From Pseudomonadota bacterium (GTDB taxonomy: Bacteria > Myxococcota_A > Polyangia > GCA-2747355): a DNA stretch of 64,000 bases. The stretch's first letter is position 1; each line of letters opens with the position of its first letter. Of the stretch, positions 22,681 through 31,601 are shown piece by piece. The stretch covers positions 372,001-436,000 of the forward strand of contig JADJTL010000003.1 in the NCBI GenBank assembly GCA_016711215.1. The letters are read 5' to 3'. Both the position numbers and the translations under genes were made by a program. The notes beneath the pieces are model-generated. The model was not told the DNA's origin, did no database searches, and was given only the letters and a program-made list of their open reading frames with translations.

Positions 22681-24505
22681 CTGAGCGGTTCAGCTCTCCC
22701 GGGTTTGGGTCGCCGGGGTCGCCGGGCTCTGCGCGCGCGCGGTCCAAGCAGAGCGGCGGGCGCCTGATCTCGACTCGGCCGTTGGGATAGAAGTCCGCGA
22801 ACTCGAGCTGCCGCGCCGTCTCCAGGCGGTCGGCCACGGCCTCGGCGCGTTCGAGCCCGAGCCGCATTCTGAAGGCCCCCAGCTCGCCGCGCATCCGGTG
22901 CTGGAGGCGCTGAATGCGCTGCAGCGTCGAGAGGTACGCACCGCGCCAGATCTCGAGATAGGGCCGATGGTCGAAGGGACTGACCGACATCAGCTGCCGC
23001 AGGCGATTCGCGGGCAAAAAGGTATAGGAGCGCACATCTGGGAAGCGGCGCAGCACCCAGCCGCGCGTGTTCTCAAAGCGCGTATACGAGACGGTGCGGA
23101 TGTTCTGATCGAAATTGAAGAGCATGCCTCGCGCACTGGCGAAGCCCGGCGCGCGAGAGACGAAGGGCACAAAGGGATCGAGCACGAAGATCAGCCCCGC
23201 CCCGCGCTTGATCGCCTCGACGAAGTTCGAGGTGCGCGTCACGCCGCCATCCTCGTAGAAGCGGCCACCGATCCGCGTCGCGCCAAACGCTGGGTTGAGG
23301 CTGAGCGAGGCGCGAATCGCCACACTGATCGGGACGTCGTCGTGCCCGGTCGAGCCGAAGATCACGTGCTCGCGCTCGTCCTGGTCGGTGACCCCGATGA
23401 AGAGCGGGCGCGGCAGCAGACGGAAGTCGTTGGTCGCGCCCGGCGCCAGCAGCGCCTGGCGAATGGTCCGCTCGAAGCCGTCGGCGCGAAAGAGCGGCAC
23501 CATCAGCTCGGCCGAGTCGAAGAAGAGCGACTCGAACGAGGGCCCACCACCGAAGGGAATCAGCCGGCGTAGGGCCGCCGCTCCCAGCTGCGCGCCGCGC
23601 CAGATCCGCCTTCCCAGCGCCGGATAGTCGACGTGCGAGAGCCGAAAGAGCCGCATGTCGATGCGCCCGAGCCGGCCGCCCTCGACGCCCGCGACCGAGG
23701 CCATGAACTCATCGATCGAGTAGCCCGCGGCGATCAGTCCGGTAACCACGGCGCCCGCGCTGATACCGAAGTAGAGGTCGAAGTCGTTGATGCCATGCCC
23801 GCCCAGACAGTCATCGAGGCACTTCAGCGCGCCCATCTCGAAGTAGATGCCGGTGATGCCGCCGCCCGCCGCGCAGAGGGCGCGCTTCTCGCGGCGCGGC
23901 GCGGTCAGCAGCCGGTGGGTCTCGGCGAGCAGCAACTGGGCGAGCTCGACCTGGCCGGCGCTCGGCTCGCCGGCGCCCGCCTCGGAGAGCGGCTGAGTGC
24001 TCGCCTGGCGTTGCCGCAAGACGGCGCCGATGCCGCGCCGTCCCAGCGCCAGAATCAACCGATCGACCGCCGTCGTGTCTGCAGCCGGCAGCAGCGCGAC
24101 GATGCGATGGAAGCCGAAGCGCGTCTCGATATCCGAAAGCTCGTCGAGGCGGTCGATCAGGCCGACCATTTCATCGGCCCGCACGTCAATGCAGGTATCG
24201 TCGACCAGGCAGCGCAGGTCGACCACGAGCAGGTTGACATAGGTCGTCTGCAGCGCCTCGAGCAAGCGCTCATGGTCGAGCTGCAGCTCCCAGAGCGTCT
24301 GCAGCCCAAGGCAGTCGAGCTGCATCCGCGAGCTCTCGGGGTCGGGGCAGCTGCAGCCGCTCACGCGTCCGAGCGCCCGCTTCAGCGCCGTGAACGCAGC
24401 CTCCGAGGGTCCGAAATAGACGACGCGCTGGGGCGGCAACTCGATCGGCGGAGACGCCTGCTCGTCACCGCCATCGACCGTCAGGGAAAGCGGGGCTCGC
24501 GTCAT
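22661..24505 (-). CDS. Patatin-like phospholipase with N-terminal receiver-like domain
   Basis: A 614-residue protein. Residues from about 210 form a patatin lipase: the oxyanion motif GGGITG (214-219), the nucleophile Ser249 in GISAG and the catalytic Asp419 in DGG. All the catalytic elements are present, so lipid acyl hydrolase activity is expected. Residues about 25-165 look like a degenerate response-regulator receiver fold, with VVYFGPSEAAF, LLVVDLR (Asp96) and RIVALLP...LGRRGIGAVL, and carry several cysteines. No signal peptide is seen. It stands alone, convergent with the metallopeptidase remnant. Regulation of the lipase by the N-terminal domain is an inference. Confidence 0.85.
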   Translation of the reverse strand: MTRAPLSLTVDGGDEQASPPIELPPQRVVYFGPSEAAFTALKRALGRVSGCSCPDPESSRMQLDCLGLQTLWELQLDHERLLEALQTTYVNLLVVDLRCLVDDTCIDVRADEMVGLIDRLDELSDIETRFGFHRIVALLPAADTTAVDRLILALGRRGIGAVLRQRQASTQPLSEAGAGEPSAGQVELAQLLLAETHRLLTAPRREKRALCAAGGGITGIYFEMGALKCLDDCLGGHGINDFDLYFGISAGAVVTGLIAAGYSIDEFMASVAGVEGGRLGRIDMRLFRLSHVDYPALGRRIWRGAQLGAAALRRLIPFGGGPSFESLFFDSAELMVPLFRADGFERTIRQALLAPGATNDFRLLPRPLFIGVTDQDEREHVIFGSTGHDDVPISVAIRASLSLNPAFGATRIGGRFYEDGGVTRTSNFVEAIKRGAGLIFVLDPFVPFVSRAPGFASARGMLFNFDQNIRTVSYTRFENTRGWVLRRFPDVRSYTFLPANRLRQLMSVSPFDHRPYLEIWRGAYLSTLQRIQRLQHRMRGELGAFRMRLGLERAEAVADRLETARQLEFADFYPNGRVEIRRPPLCLDRARAEPGDPGDPNPGELNRSATAAGR

Positions 24506-24615
24506 GCTCAGCTCGCGCGATAGGTGTCGACCGACCCCTTCACTCTAGCACGGCCGCCGGCGCTCCAGCGGCAGCACGCCCTCGAGGCCGATCGACTGCA
24601 CCGAGGCGGCGGGGC

Positions 24616-25815
24616 TCAGAGCTCGAGCAGCAGCCGCTCGGGCGCCGCGACCGCGTCGACGACATGCCGCAAGAAGCTGACGGCCTCGCGGCCATCGACG
24701 ATGCGGTGGTCGTAGGAAAGCGCCAGATACATCATCGGCCGCGCCTCGATGCGATCGTGCTGGTCGACCACCACGGGGCGCCGCTTGATCGTGTGCATGC
24801 CGAGAATGCCGCACTGCGGCGGGTTGAGGATCGGCGTCGACAACAAAGAGCCGTAGACACCGCCGTTGGAGAGGGTAAAACAGCCGCCCTGCAGCTCGGA
24901 GAGCTCGAGCCGTCCCGTGGCGGCGCGCTCGGCGAGCGCGGCGATACCACCTTCGATCGCCGCCAAGCCGAGCCGATCGACGTCGCGGAGCACGGGGACG
25001 ACCAGCCCGCGCTCGCTGCCCACCGCCACACCGAGGTCGTAGTAGTGCTGCTCGACGAGCTCGTCCCCATCGAGCCGCGCGTTGAAGGCCGGCACGCGCC
25101 TCAGCGCCTCGACCACAGCTTTGACGAAGAAGGACATCAACCCGAGCTTGATGCCGTGGCGCCGCACGAAGTCCTCCTGATGGCGCGCGCGCAGCGCCAG
25201 CACGGCGCTCATGTCGACCTCGTTGAAGGTCGTCAGAATCGCCGCCTGCTGCTGCGCCTGTACGAGGCGCTCGGCCACGCGCCGACGCAGGCTGCTCAGG
25301 GTGCGGCGCGTCTCGCGCGCCGCTGGAGGCGCGCAGGCCGGCTGCGACCCGACCGTGGCCTCAGTAATCAGCCGCGACGCCTCAGCCCGCGCGTCCCTCC
25401 CCTCAGCGGCCACCTGCCCCAGACGGGCGCGGTCGAGGCCGTGAGCCCGGGCCAGCCGGCGCAGTGAGGGCGGGAGGACGGTCGCCGCGGGAGACGGCAG
25501 CGGCGCAGGAGCCTCCGCCGGCGCACTTTCCACGGGAGATGCGTCGGGCTGGGTGGCAGGGCTTGGGGCCGCCGCCTGCTGCGCCTCGTCGATCACGCCG
25601 ACGACCTCGCCCACGCGCACCTGGGCCCCGGCCGCCGTGCGAATGCCCAGGCACCCGGCCGCCGGCGAGTCGATCTGCATCGTGATCTTATCGGTCTCGA
25701 GCTCGAAGAGCGGCTGGTCGCGCGCGACCAGCTCACCCTCCGCGGCCTTCCAAGCGACGAGCACGCCCTCGCGAATCGACTCGCCGACCGCCGGCACGAC
25801 GACGTCAACGGTCAT
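24616..25815 (-). CDS. odhB: Dihydrolipoyllysine succinyltransferase (2-oxoglutarate dehydrogenase E2)
   Basis: A 399-residue E2 subunit, also called SucB, that transfers the succinyl group to CoA in the 2-oxoglutarate dehydrogenase complex. The order is: lipoyl domain with the lipoylated Lys in ELETDKITMQID (about residue 43), an Ala/Pro linker, a peripheral-subunit-binding domain (LPPSLRRLARAHGLDRARL), and the catalytic acyltransferase domain ending in LSYDHRIVDGREAVSFL with the His and Asp of the active site. It overlaps the odhA stop by 11 bp, so the two are co-translated. The E3 gene is not in the window. Confidence 0.95.
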   Translation of the reverse strand: MTVDVVVPAVGESIREGVLVAWKAAEGELVARDQPLFELETDKITMQIDSPAAGCLGIRTAAGAQVRVGEVVGVIDEAQQAAAPSPATQPDASPVESAPAEAPAPLPSPAATVLPPSLRRLARAHGLDRARLGQVAAEGRDARAEASRLITEATVGSQPACAPPAARETRRTLSSLRRRVAERLVQAQQQAAILTTFNEVDMSAVLALRARHQEDFVRRHGIKLGLMSFFVKAVVEALRRVPAFNARLDGDELVEQHYYDLGVAVGSERGLVVPVLRDVDRLGLAAIEGGIAALAERAATGRLELSELQGGCFTLSNGGVYGSLLSTPILNPPQCGILGMHTIKRRPVVVDQHDRIEARPMMYLALSYDHRIVDGREAVSFLRHVVDAVAAPERLLLEL

Positions 25816-28693
25816 CGGCCACCTCCACCGCCCTTACGCCCGCCTCGCGGCCGTAGAGCGCCTCCTTGATCACCCATTCCTGCTCCTCCCGATGCCGGCG
25901 CAACGAGCCCGTGGCCGGACTCGCGCTGGCCTCGCGACCGACGTAGCCCAGCGGTCGATCGGGAAAGAGCGCGCGCAGTCGCGGCTCGAGAAAGCTCCAG
26001 GCGCCGCGATTCTGCGGCTCCTCCTGCGCCCACACCAGCTCCGTCGCCTCAGCATGATCGGCGACGCTGCGCCGCAGTAGGGCCTCATTCAGCGGGTAGA
26101 GCTGCTCGAGGCGCAAGAGCGCGACATCGGTCACACCATCGGTCTCGCGTCGGGCGAAGAGCTCCCAGAACAGCTTGCCACAGCAAAGCACCAGCCTGCG
26201 CGTGCGGGCCGGCGGTTGAGGATCCGGCAGCAGCTCGGCGAAGCCGCCCTCGCAGAGCGCGCGGGCCGGCGAGACGACCCGCGGGTGGCGTAACAAGCTC
26301 TTCGGCGTCATCACGATGAGCGGCAGACGCATCGCGCGCCTGACCTGGCGGCGCAGCAGGTGGAAGTACTGCGCGGGCGTCGAGGGGACACAAACCTGGA
26401 CGTTCTGCCGCGCGCAACCCTGGAGGAAGCGCTCGAGATAGGCGTTGGAATGCTCCGGCCCCTGACCCTCGTAGCCGTGCGGCAACAGCAGCACGAGGCC
26501 ACAGCCACGCTGCCACTTCGACTCGGCCCCGAGAATGAACTGATCGACGATCACCTGCGCGCCGTTGACGAAGTCGCCGAACTGCGCCTCCCAGAGGATC
26601 AGCATACCCGGCTCGCTCAACGCGTAGCCATACTCGAAGCCCAGCACCGCCGCCTCCGACAGCGTGCTGTTGTAAACGCAGAAATGCGCCTGCTGCGGGT
26701 GGAGCTCGTTGAGCGGCACGTAGTGCTGCGGGCTGTCCATGTGCTGCCAGACCGCGTGCCGTTGCGAGAAGGTGCCACGCGCGCTGTCCTGACCGCTCAA
26801 ACGGACGGGCGTGCCCTCGCGCAGCAGGGTGCCAAAGGCCAAGAGCTCGGCAAAGCTCCAGTCGATCGCGCCGTCGCCGGCGCTGGCCTGGAGGCGCGCG
26901 GGCAGCTGGCGCGCCACCTTCGGATTGAGGCGAAACCCAGCAGGCACGCGACAGAGGACCTCGGCGACCTCCTGCAGGAGCGGCGCGGTGACCCCGGTCG
27001 CGACAGGATCGAAGCTGAAGGGCGCATCGAACCCCTCCCAGGCGCCCCCGAAGGCCTGGACCTGCACGGTCACGCTGCGCCGCCGCGCGGATTCATGCGC
27101 CTGCTCGAGCTGCTGGCGGAACTGACTCGCATGCGCCTGCGCGTCGTCGTCGGTCAGCACCCCCTCGGCGACCAGGCGGCGCAGATAGAGCTCACGCACC
27201 GACGGGCGCTCGCGCAGCTTGGCGTAGAGCATCGGCTGGGTCAGCGCCGGGTCATCGCCCTCGTTATGCCCATGACGCCGATAGCAGAGCATGTCGATCA
27301 CCACGTCGGCATGGAACTGCTGGCGGAAGCGCAGCGCCAACTCGATCGCCCCGACCATCGCCTCTGGGTCGTCGCCGTTGACGTGGAGCGTGGGCGCCTC
27401 GACGATCTTCGCCACGTCGGTGGCCTGGCGGGTCGAGCGCCCCTCCTCGGGCGTCGTCGTGAAGCCGATCTGGTTATTGATCACGACGTGGAGCGTGCCG
27501 CCCGTGCGATAGCCCGGCAGCCGCGATAGGTTGAGCGTCTCGGCGACCACACCCTGCCCTGCGAACGCCGCATCGCCATGCAAGAGCAGCGGCAACACGC
27601 TGGTGCGCAGCTCCGTGTCGCCCCGCCTGCGCTGCTTGGCGCGCACCCGCCCTTGGACCACCGGGCTGACGGCCTCGAGATGGCTCGGATTGGCGGTCAG
27701 GCTGAGATGCAGCCGCTCGCCCGTCCGCGTGACCCAATCAGCGCTATAGCCCTTATGGTATTTGACGTCGCCATCGCCCTGAAAGGACTCCGGGAGGAAG
27801 TTGCCCTCGAACTCGGAGAAGATCGTCTCGTAGGACATGCCGATGACGTTGGCCAACACGTTGAGTCGCCCGCGATGGGCCATCCCGAGCACGACCTCGC
27901 GCACGCCGAGCGTCGGCCCGAGCTCGACCACGGCATGGAGCGCGGGAATCAGCGTCTCGCCGCCCTCCAGCGAGAAGCGCTTCTGCCCGGGATATCGACT
28001 ATGGGTGAACTTCTCGAAGAGCTCGGCATCAGTCAGCGATTGCAGGATCGCGCGCCGTCGCTCGGGTGAAAGACCGCTGCGCTCCTGCGCCGACTCGATC
28101 TCCGCGGCGACCCACTCGCGTGGCTCACGCTCCTCGATGTGCATGTACTCGACGCCGACCGCCCCGCAGTAGCGTTGGCGCAGGCCCGCGACGATCTCGC
28201 GCAGAGGCAGCCGCTGCGCGGGCTGCCGCGCCCAGGCGACGTCGAAGCCACGCTCGAGATCGCTCTCGCCGAGGCCCCAATGCTCGAGCGTCAGGGTGGC
28301 CGGCTGCACCGCGGGCTCCCCGCCACCCAGGGGATCGGTGTTGGCGACGCGGTAGCCCCTGCGCCGATAGGCCGTGATCAGGTTGTCCACCGCCGCCTGC
28401 GCGCGATGCGGCTGTGCGCGATGCGCCTGTGCGCGATGCGCCTGTGCGCGATGCGCCTGTGCCGCGGCTCCGCCGCCCGGCGCCGCACGAGCCATCCCCC
28501 CGGCGAAGGCGACGCCCTCGAAGAAAGCCTGCCACGACGCCGGGACGCTCGTCGGATCGCCCTCCCAACGCGCCAGCATCGCCTCGAGGAAGTTTGCGTC
28601 GACAGCGGCCAACCCGAGCGCGGCCGCCCTCCCGGCTGGCCCCGCTGGCCCGATCGGACCCGCCGCCACGCTAGACCCTGAGCTGTCGGCCAC
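25805..28693 (-). CDS. odhA: 2-oxoglutarate dehydrogenase E1 component
   Basis: A thiamine-diphosphate-dependent E1 of about 962 residues, also called SucA. The short N-terminal E2-binding helix is seen in NFLEAMLARWEGDPTSVPASWQAFF, then VLGMAHRGRLNVLANV, HGDAAFAGQGVVAETLNLS and the C-terminal transketolase-like half. I placed the start at GTG 28693 because GGGAGGAA lies about 6 nt upstream; the longer frame to 28780 has no ribosome site. Between the N-terminal helix and the catalytic part sits a linker of four AHRAQ-type repeats. It is upstream of odhB in a two-gene operon, divergent from feoB. Confidence 0.95.
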   Translation of the reverse strand: MADSSGSSVAAGPIGPAGPAGRAAALGLAAVDANFLEAMLARWEGDPTSVPASWQAFFEGVAFAGGMARAAPGGGAAAQAHRAQAHRAQAHRAQPHRAQAAVDNLITAYRRRGYRVANTDPLGGGEPAVQPATLTLEHWGLGESDLERGFDVAWARQPAQRLPLREIVAGLRQRYCGAVGVEYMHIEEREPREWVAAEIESAQERSGLSPERRRAILQSLTDAELFEKFTHSRYPGQKRFSLEGGETLIPALHAVVELGPTLGVREVVLGMAHRGRLNVLANVIGMSYETIFSEFEGNFLPESFQGDGDVKYHKGYSADWVTRTGERLHLSLTANPSHLEAVSPVVQGRVRAKQRRRGDTELRTSVLPLLLHGDAAFAGQGVVAETLNLSRLPGYRTGGTLHVVINNQIGFTTTPEEGRSTRQATDVAKIVEAPTLHVNGDDPEAMVGAIELALRFRQQFHADVVIDMLCYRRHGHNEGDDPALTQPMLYAKLRERPSVRELYLRRLVAEGVLTDDDAQAHASQFRQQLEQAHESARRRSVTVQVQAFGGAWEGFDAPFSFDPVATGVTAPLLQEVAEVLCRVPAGFRLNPKVARQLPARLQASAGDGAIDWSFAELLAFGTLLREGTPVRLSGQDSARGTFSQRHAVWQHMDSPQHYVPLNELHPQQAHFCVYNSTLSEAAVLGFEYGYALSEPGMLILWEAQFGDFVNGAQVIVDQFILGAESKWQRGCGLVLLLPHGYEGQGPEHSNAYLERFLQGCARQNVQVCVPSTPAQYFHLLRRQVRRAMRLPLIVMTPKSLLRHPRVVSPARALCEGGFAELLPDPQPPARTRRLVLCCGKLFWELFARRETDGVTDVALLRLEQLYPLNEALLRRSVADHAEATELVWAQEEPQNRGAWSFLEPRLRALFPDRPLGYVGREASASPATGSLRRHREEQEWVIKEALYGREAGVRAVEVADDR
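28401..28460. repeat. 15-bp tandem repeat in odhA
   Basis: Four head-to-tail copies of a 15-bp unit (GCGCGATGCGCCTGT), one with a single substitution. On the minus strand they encode a five-residue AHRAQ-type repeat in the interdomain linker of OdhA. Copy number could vary without breaking the frame. Confidence 0.92.
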
Positions 28694-28893
28694 CCAACTT
28701 CCTCCCGCGACGCTGCGCCGCTTTCGCCGCTGCCCTATCCCACCAGAGCGCCCAACGTACCGCACGCCGCGGTCGCTCACCAGGAGACCACGAGCCAGGG
28801 CCGATGTTTTGTTGGCCGGGCTTGCACAAGGGCAGGGAGAGCGCTACGAACCCACCTGCGCAGCTTTCCCTGCGGGCCAGCGGCTTCCTCTCG

Positions 28894-31557
28894 ATGCGCG
28901 ATTCGCCCCACACACCCCTCACCTCCCAGCGCGCGCCCGAAACGCCCTGGCCGCACGCCGCCGGAGCGGCGTCGGGCCAGGGCACGCCCCCCGCGCGCCG
29001 CTCACTCGCCGAGCTGGAGAGCGGGGCGCTGGGTGTGATCGCCGCCGTCGAGGGGGAGCAGGGCTTTCGCCAGCGCTTGCTCGAGCTCGGCCTGACCCCC
29101 GGCACGCCCGTGCGCGCCATTCGCCGCGCGCCGCTTGGCGATCCCCTCGAGGCGCAGCTGCGCGGCTACAACCTCTCGCTGCGGCGCGCCGAAGCGCGGT
29201 CGATCCGCGTCGAGCCCGCCGAGGGCGCGGCCGACGCCAACGGACCCTCCGGGTGGGCGCAGGCGCCCGCGCCCTGCGCCCGCGCCCTTGGACCCACCAC
29301 CAGCGATCGCGACCTGCTGGCGACGGTGGTCGCGCCGACCAGCCTCGGCGCCGAACCTCACCGATCGCCGCGGCCATGGCGCGTGCTCCTAGCGGGCAAT
29401 CCGAACACCGGCAAGACGACCCTGTTCAATGCCCTGACCGGCGGCTCGGCCCGTGTGGGTAACTACCCGGGGATCACCGTCGAACGGCTGGTTGGCCGCT
29501 GCAGCCTCGGCGCCGCCGGCAGCGTCCAGCTGATCGACCTGCCCGGCACCTACAGCTTGAACGCCCGCAGTCACGAGGAGCAGCTCGCGCTCGATGACAT
29601 GCTCGGACGGAGCGACGGCCAGGGGCGACCCGACGCCGTCGTCGTGCTGCTCGCGGCGAGGGCCCTCGAGCGCAGCCTCTACCTGCTGCTGCAGGTGCAG
29701 GAGCTCGGTATCCCGGTGCTCGGCGTCGTCAACATGATCGACGAGGCCGCCATCGCCGGGCAGGCGATCGACACCGTGGCCCTCGCCACCCACCTCGAGA
29801 CCCCCTTCGTGGCGATCTGCGCGCGCTCGGGAGCTGGCCTCGACCAGCTGCGGGACGCGCTCGCGCGGCTCCTGCTGCAACGCGAGCGCCAGGCGCGGGC
29901 GGCGACCGCGCACTGGTGCTGGCAGCCGTCGGCGCCCGTCGACCACGCCCTCGAGACGATCACGGCGACGCTCGCTGCCAGCGCGCAGCCTCCGCACGCC
30001 AGCAGCCAGCGCGCCTACGCGCTCTGGCTGCTGATGAGCCTGCGCGAGCACGACGACCTCCAGGGCATCGGCGAGACCACCCGCGAGGCCACACGGAGGG
30101 CCCAGGCCGCCCTCACCGCCCAGGGGCACGATGTCGCGCTCGAGGCAGCCAGCGCACGCTACGCCTGCCTCGACGCCCACCGCGATTGCTTCATCACCAG
30201 AGGGCCCCCCCGACGGCGCCCGCTGACCCCCCGTGTCGATGCCGTGCTGACCCATCCAGTGGCCGGCATGGCGGTCTTCCTGCTCCTGCTCGCGTTGGTC
30301 TTTACGGCGATCTTCGACTGGGCCGCTCCATTGATGGACGGCATCGATAGGCTGGTGGGCGCCACCGCCAACCTGCTCGAGTCCTGGCTGCCGGGCAGCA
30401 TCGCTGCCGACCTGCTGGCCAATGGTGTGGTGCGCGGGGTCGGCTCGGTGATCGTCTTCCTGCCGCAGATCGTGATCCTCTTCTTCTTTCTGACCCTGCT
30501 CGAGGGCTCGGGTTACATGTCGCGCGCGGCCTTCATGATGGACCGCTTGATGCGCGCGCTCGGGCTACCCGGCAAGGCAGTGGTGCCGCTGGTCTCGGGC
30601 TTCGCCTGTGCCATTCCCGCCATCATGGCCACGCGAACCCTCGAGAGCCAGCGCGACCGCCTGCTGACGATGATGGTGATTCCGCTGATTAGCTGCTCGG
30701 CGCGTCTGCCGATCTACACGCTGCTGATCGGCACCCTCTTCCCCGCCGAAGCGCGCGTCTTCGGCCCGATCAGCGTCGGCATGCTGATGATGCTGACGAT
30801 CTACCTGCTCTCGCTGGTGCTGGCCCTGGGCGCCGCCGCCGTCATCGGCCGCCTGCTCGGCGGGAGCTCCCGCGCGCCCTTGCTGATCGAGCTCCCCCCT
30901 TATCGCTGGCCCTCGGCGCGCACCGTGGGCCTCGTGCTTTGGCAGAAGTCGCGCCTCTTCCTGCACACCGCCGGCACGGTCATCGTCGCCGCCAGCGTCG
31001 TGCTCTGGGTGCTGCTGACGCTGCCACGCCCGCCAGTCGACGCCCGCGCGCCGCGGCCAAGCGCTGCCTCCACCAGCGCCCCGCAGGCCGGTGCCGCTGA
31101 GCCGACGCAGGCAGCGGCGGGTGCGCGCGGCGATCGCCTGCAACAAAGCTATGCCGGGCGCCTCGGGCGACTGATCGAACCACTCCTCGCGCCGCTCGGC
31201 TTCGACTGGAAGATCGGCATCGGGTTGATCGGCTCGCTGGCGGCACGCGAGGTCTTCGTGGCGACGATGGGCCTCGTCTACGGCGTCGGCCACCCCGACG
31301 CCGAGAGCGACTCGCTGCGCGCCGCGCTGCGGCGGGAGCGTCGCCCGAACGGCCACCCGGTCTTCACGCCGCTGACGGGCTTATCGCTGATCGTGTTCTT
31401 CATGTTCGCGATGCAATGCCTCTCGACCCTGGCCGTCGTCCGCCAGGAGTCGCGCTCCTGGCGCTTGGCGCTGCTGATGATGGGCTACCTGACGGGGCTG
31501 GCCTACGTGGCCTCGCTGCTGGTCTACCAGGGTGGGCGTTGGCTCGGCTTTCAGTGA
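28894..31557 (+). CDS. feoB: Fused FeoA-FeoB ferrous iron transporter
   Basis: A protein of about 887 residues. Its N-terminus is a FeoA-like SH3 domain (SLAELESGALGVIAAVEGEQGFRQRLLELGLTPG), joined by a linker to FeoB. The G domain has G1 GNPNTGKTTLFNAL, the G2 region NYPGITVE and G3 DLPGTYSL. A membrane permease domain follows, with GSGYMSRAAFMMD and PLVSGFACAIPAIMATRT between helices. It imports Fe(II) across the inner membrane. The frame opens at 28804 but that leader looks non-coding; ATG 28894 is my choice without a clear ribosome site. No separate feoA or feoC is nearby, consistent with the fusion. Confidence 0.93.
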   Translation: MRDSPHTPLTSQRAPETPWPHAAGAASGQGTPPARRSLAELESGALGVIAAVEGEQGFRQRLLELGLTPGTPVRAIRRAPLGDPLEAQLRGYNLSLRRAEARSIRVEPAEGAADANGPSGWAQAPAPCARALGPTTSDRDLLATVVAPTSLGAEPHRSPRPWRVLLAGNPNTGKTTLFNALTGGSARVGNYPGITVERLVGRCSLGAAGSVQLIDLPGTYSLNARSHEEQLALDDMLGRSDGQGRPDAVVVLLAARALERSLYLLLQVQELGIPVLGVVNMIDEAAIAGQAIDTVALATHLETPFVAICARSGAGLDQLRDALARLLLQRERQARAATAHWCWQPSAPVDHALETITATLAASAQPPHASSQRAYALWLLMSLREHDDLQGIGETTREATRRAQAALTAQGHDVALEAASARYACLDAHRDCFITRGPPRRRPLTPRVDAVLTHPVAGMAVFLLLLALVFTAIFDWAAPLMDGIDRLVGATANLLESWLPGSIAADLLANGVVRGVGSVIVFLPQIVILFFFLTLLEGSGYMSRAAFMMDRLMRALGLPGKAVVPLVSGFACAIPAIMATRTLESQRDRLLTMMVIPLISCSARLPIYTLLIGTLFPAEARVFGPISVGMLMMLTIYLLSLVLALGAAAVIGRLLGGSSRAPLLIELPPYRWPSARTVGLVLWQKSRLFLHTAGTVIVAASVVLWVLLTLPRPPVDARAPRPSAASTSAPQAGAAEPTQAAAGARGDRLQQSYAGRLGRLIEPLLAPLGFDWKIGIGLIGSLAAREVFVATMGLVYGVGHPDAESDSLRAALRRERRPNGHPVFTPLTGLSLIVFFMFAMQCLSTLAVVRQESRSWRLALLMMGYLTGLAYVASLLVYQGGRWLGFQ

Positions 31558-31561
31558 GCTG

Positions 31562-31587
31562 CAGCAGTGAACCACAGCAGTGAACCA
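31562..31587. repeat. 13-bp tandem duplication between convergent genes
   Basis: Two perfect copies of CAGCAGTGAACCA lie just after the feoB stop in the 44-bp gap before the convergent lipoprotein gene. They carry TGA triplets and are non-coding. Confidence 0.85.
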
Positions 31588-31601
31588 CTGGGTTGTCCGG
31601 C

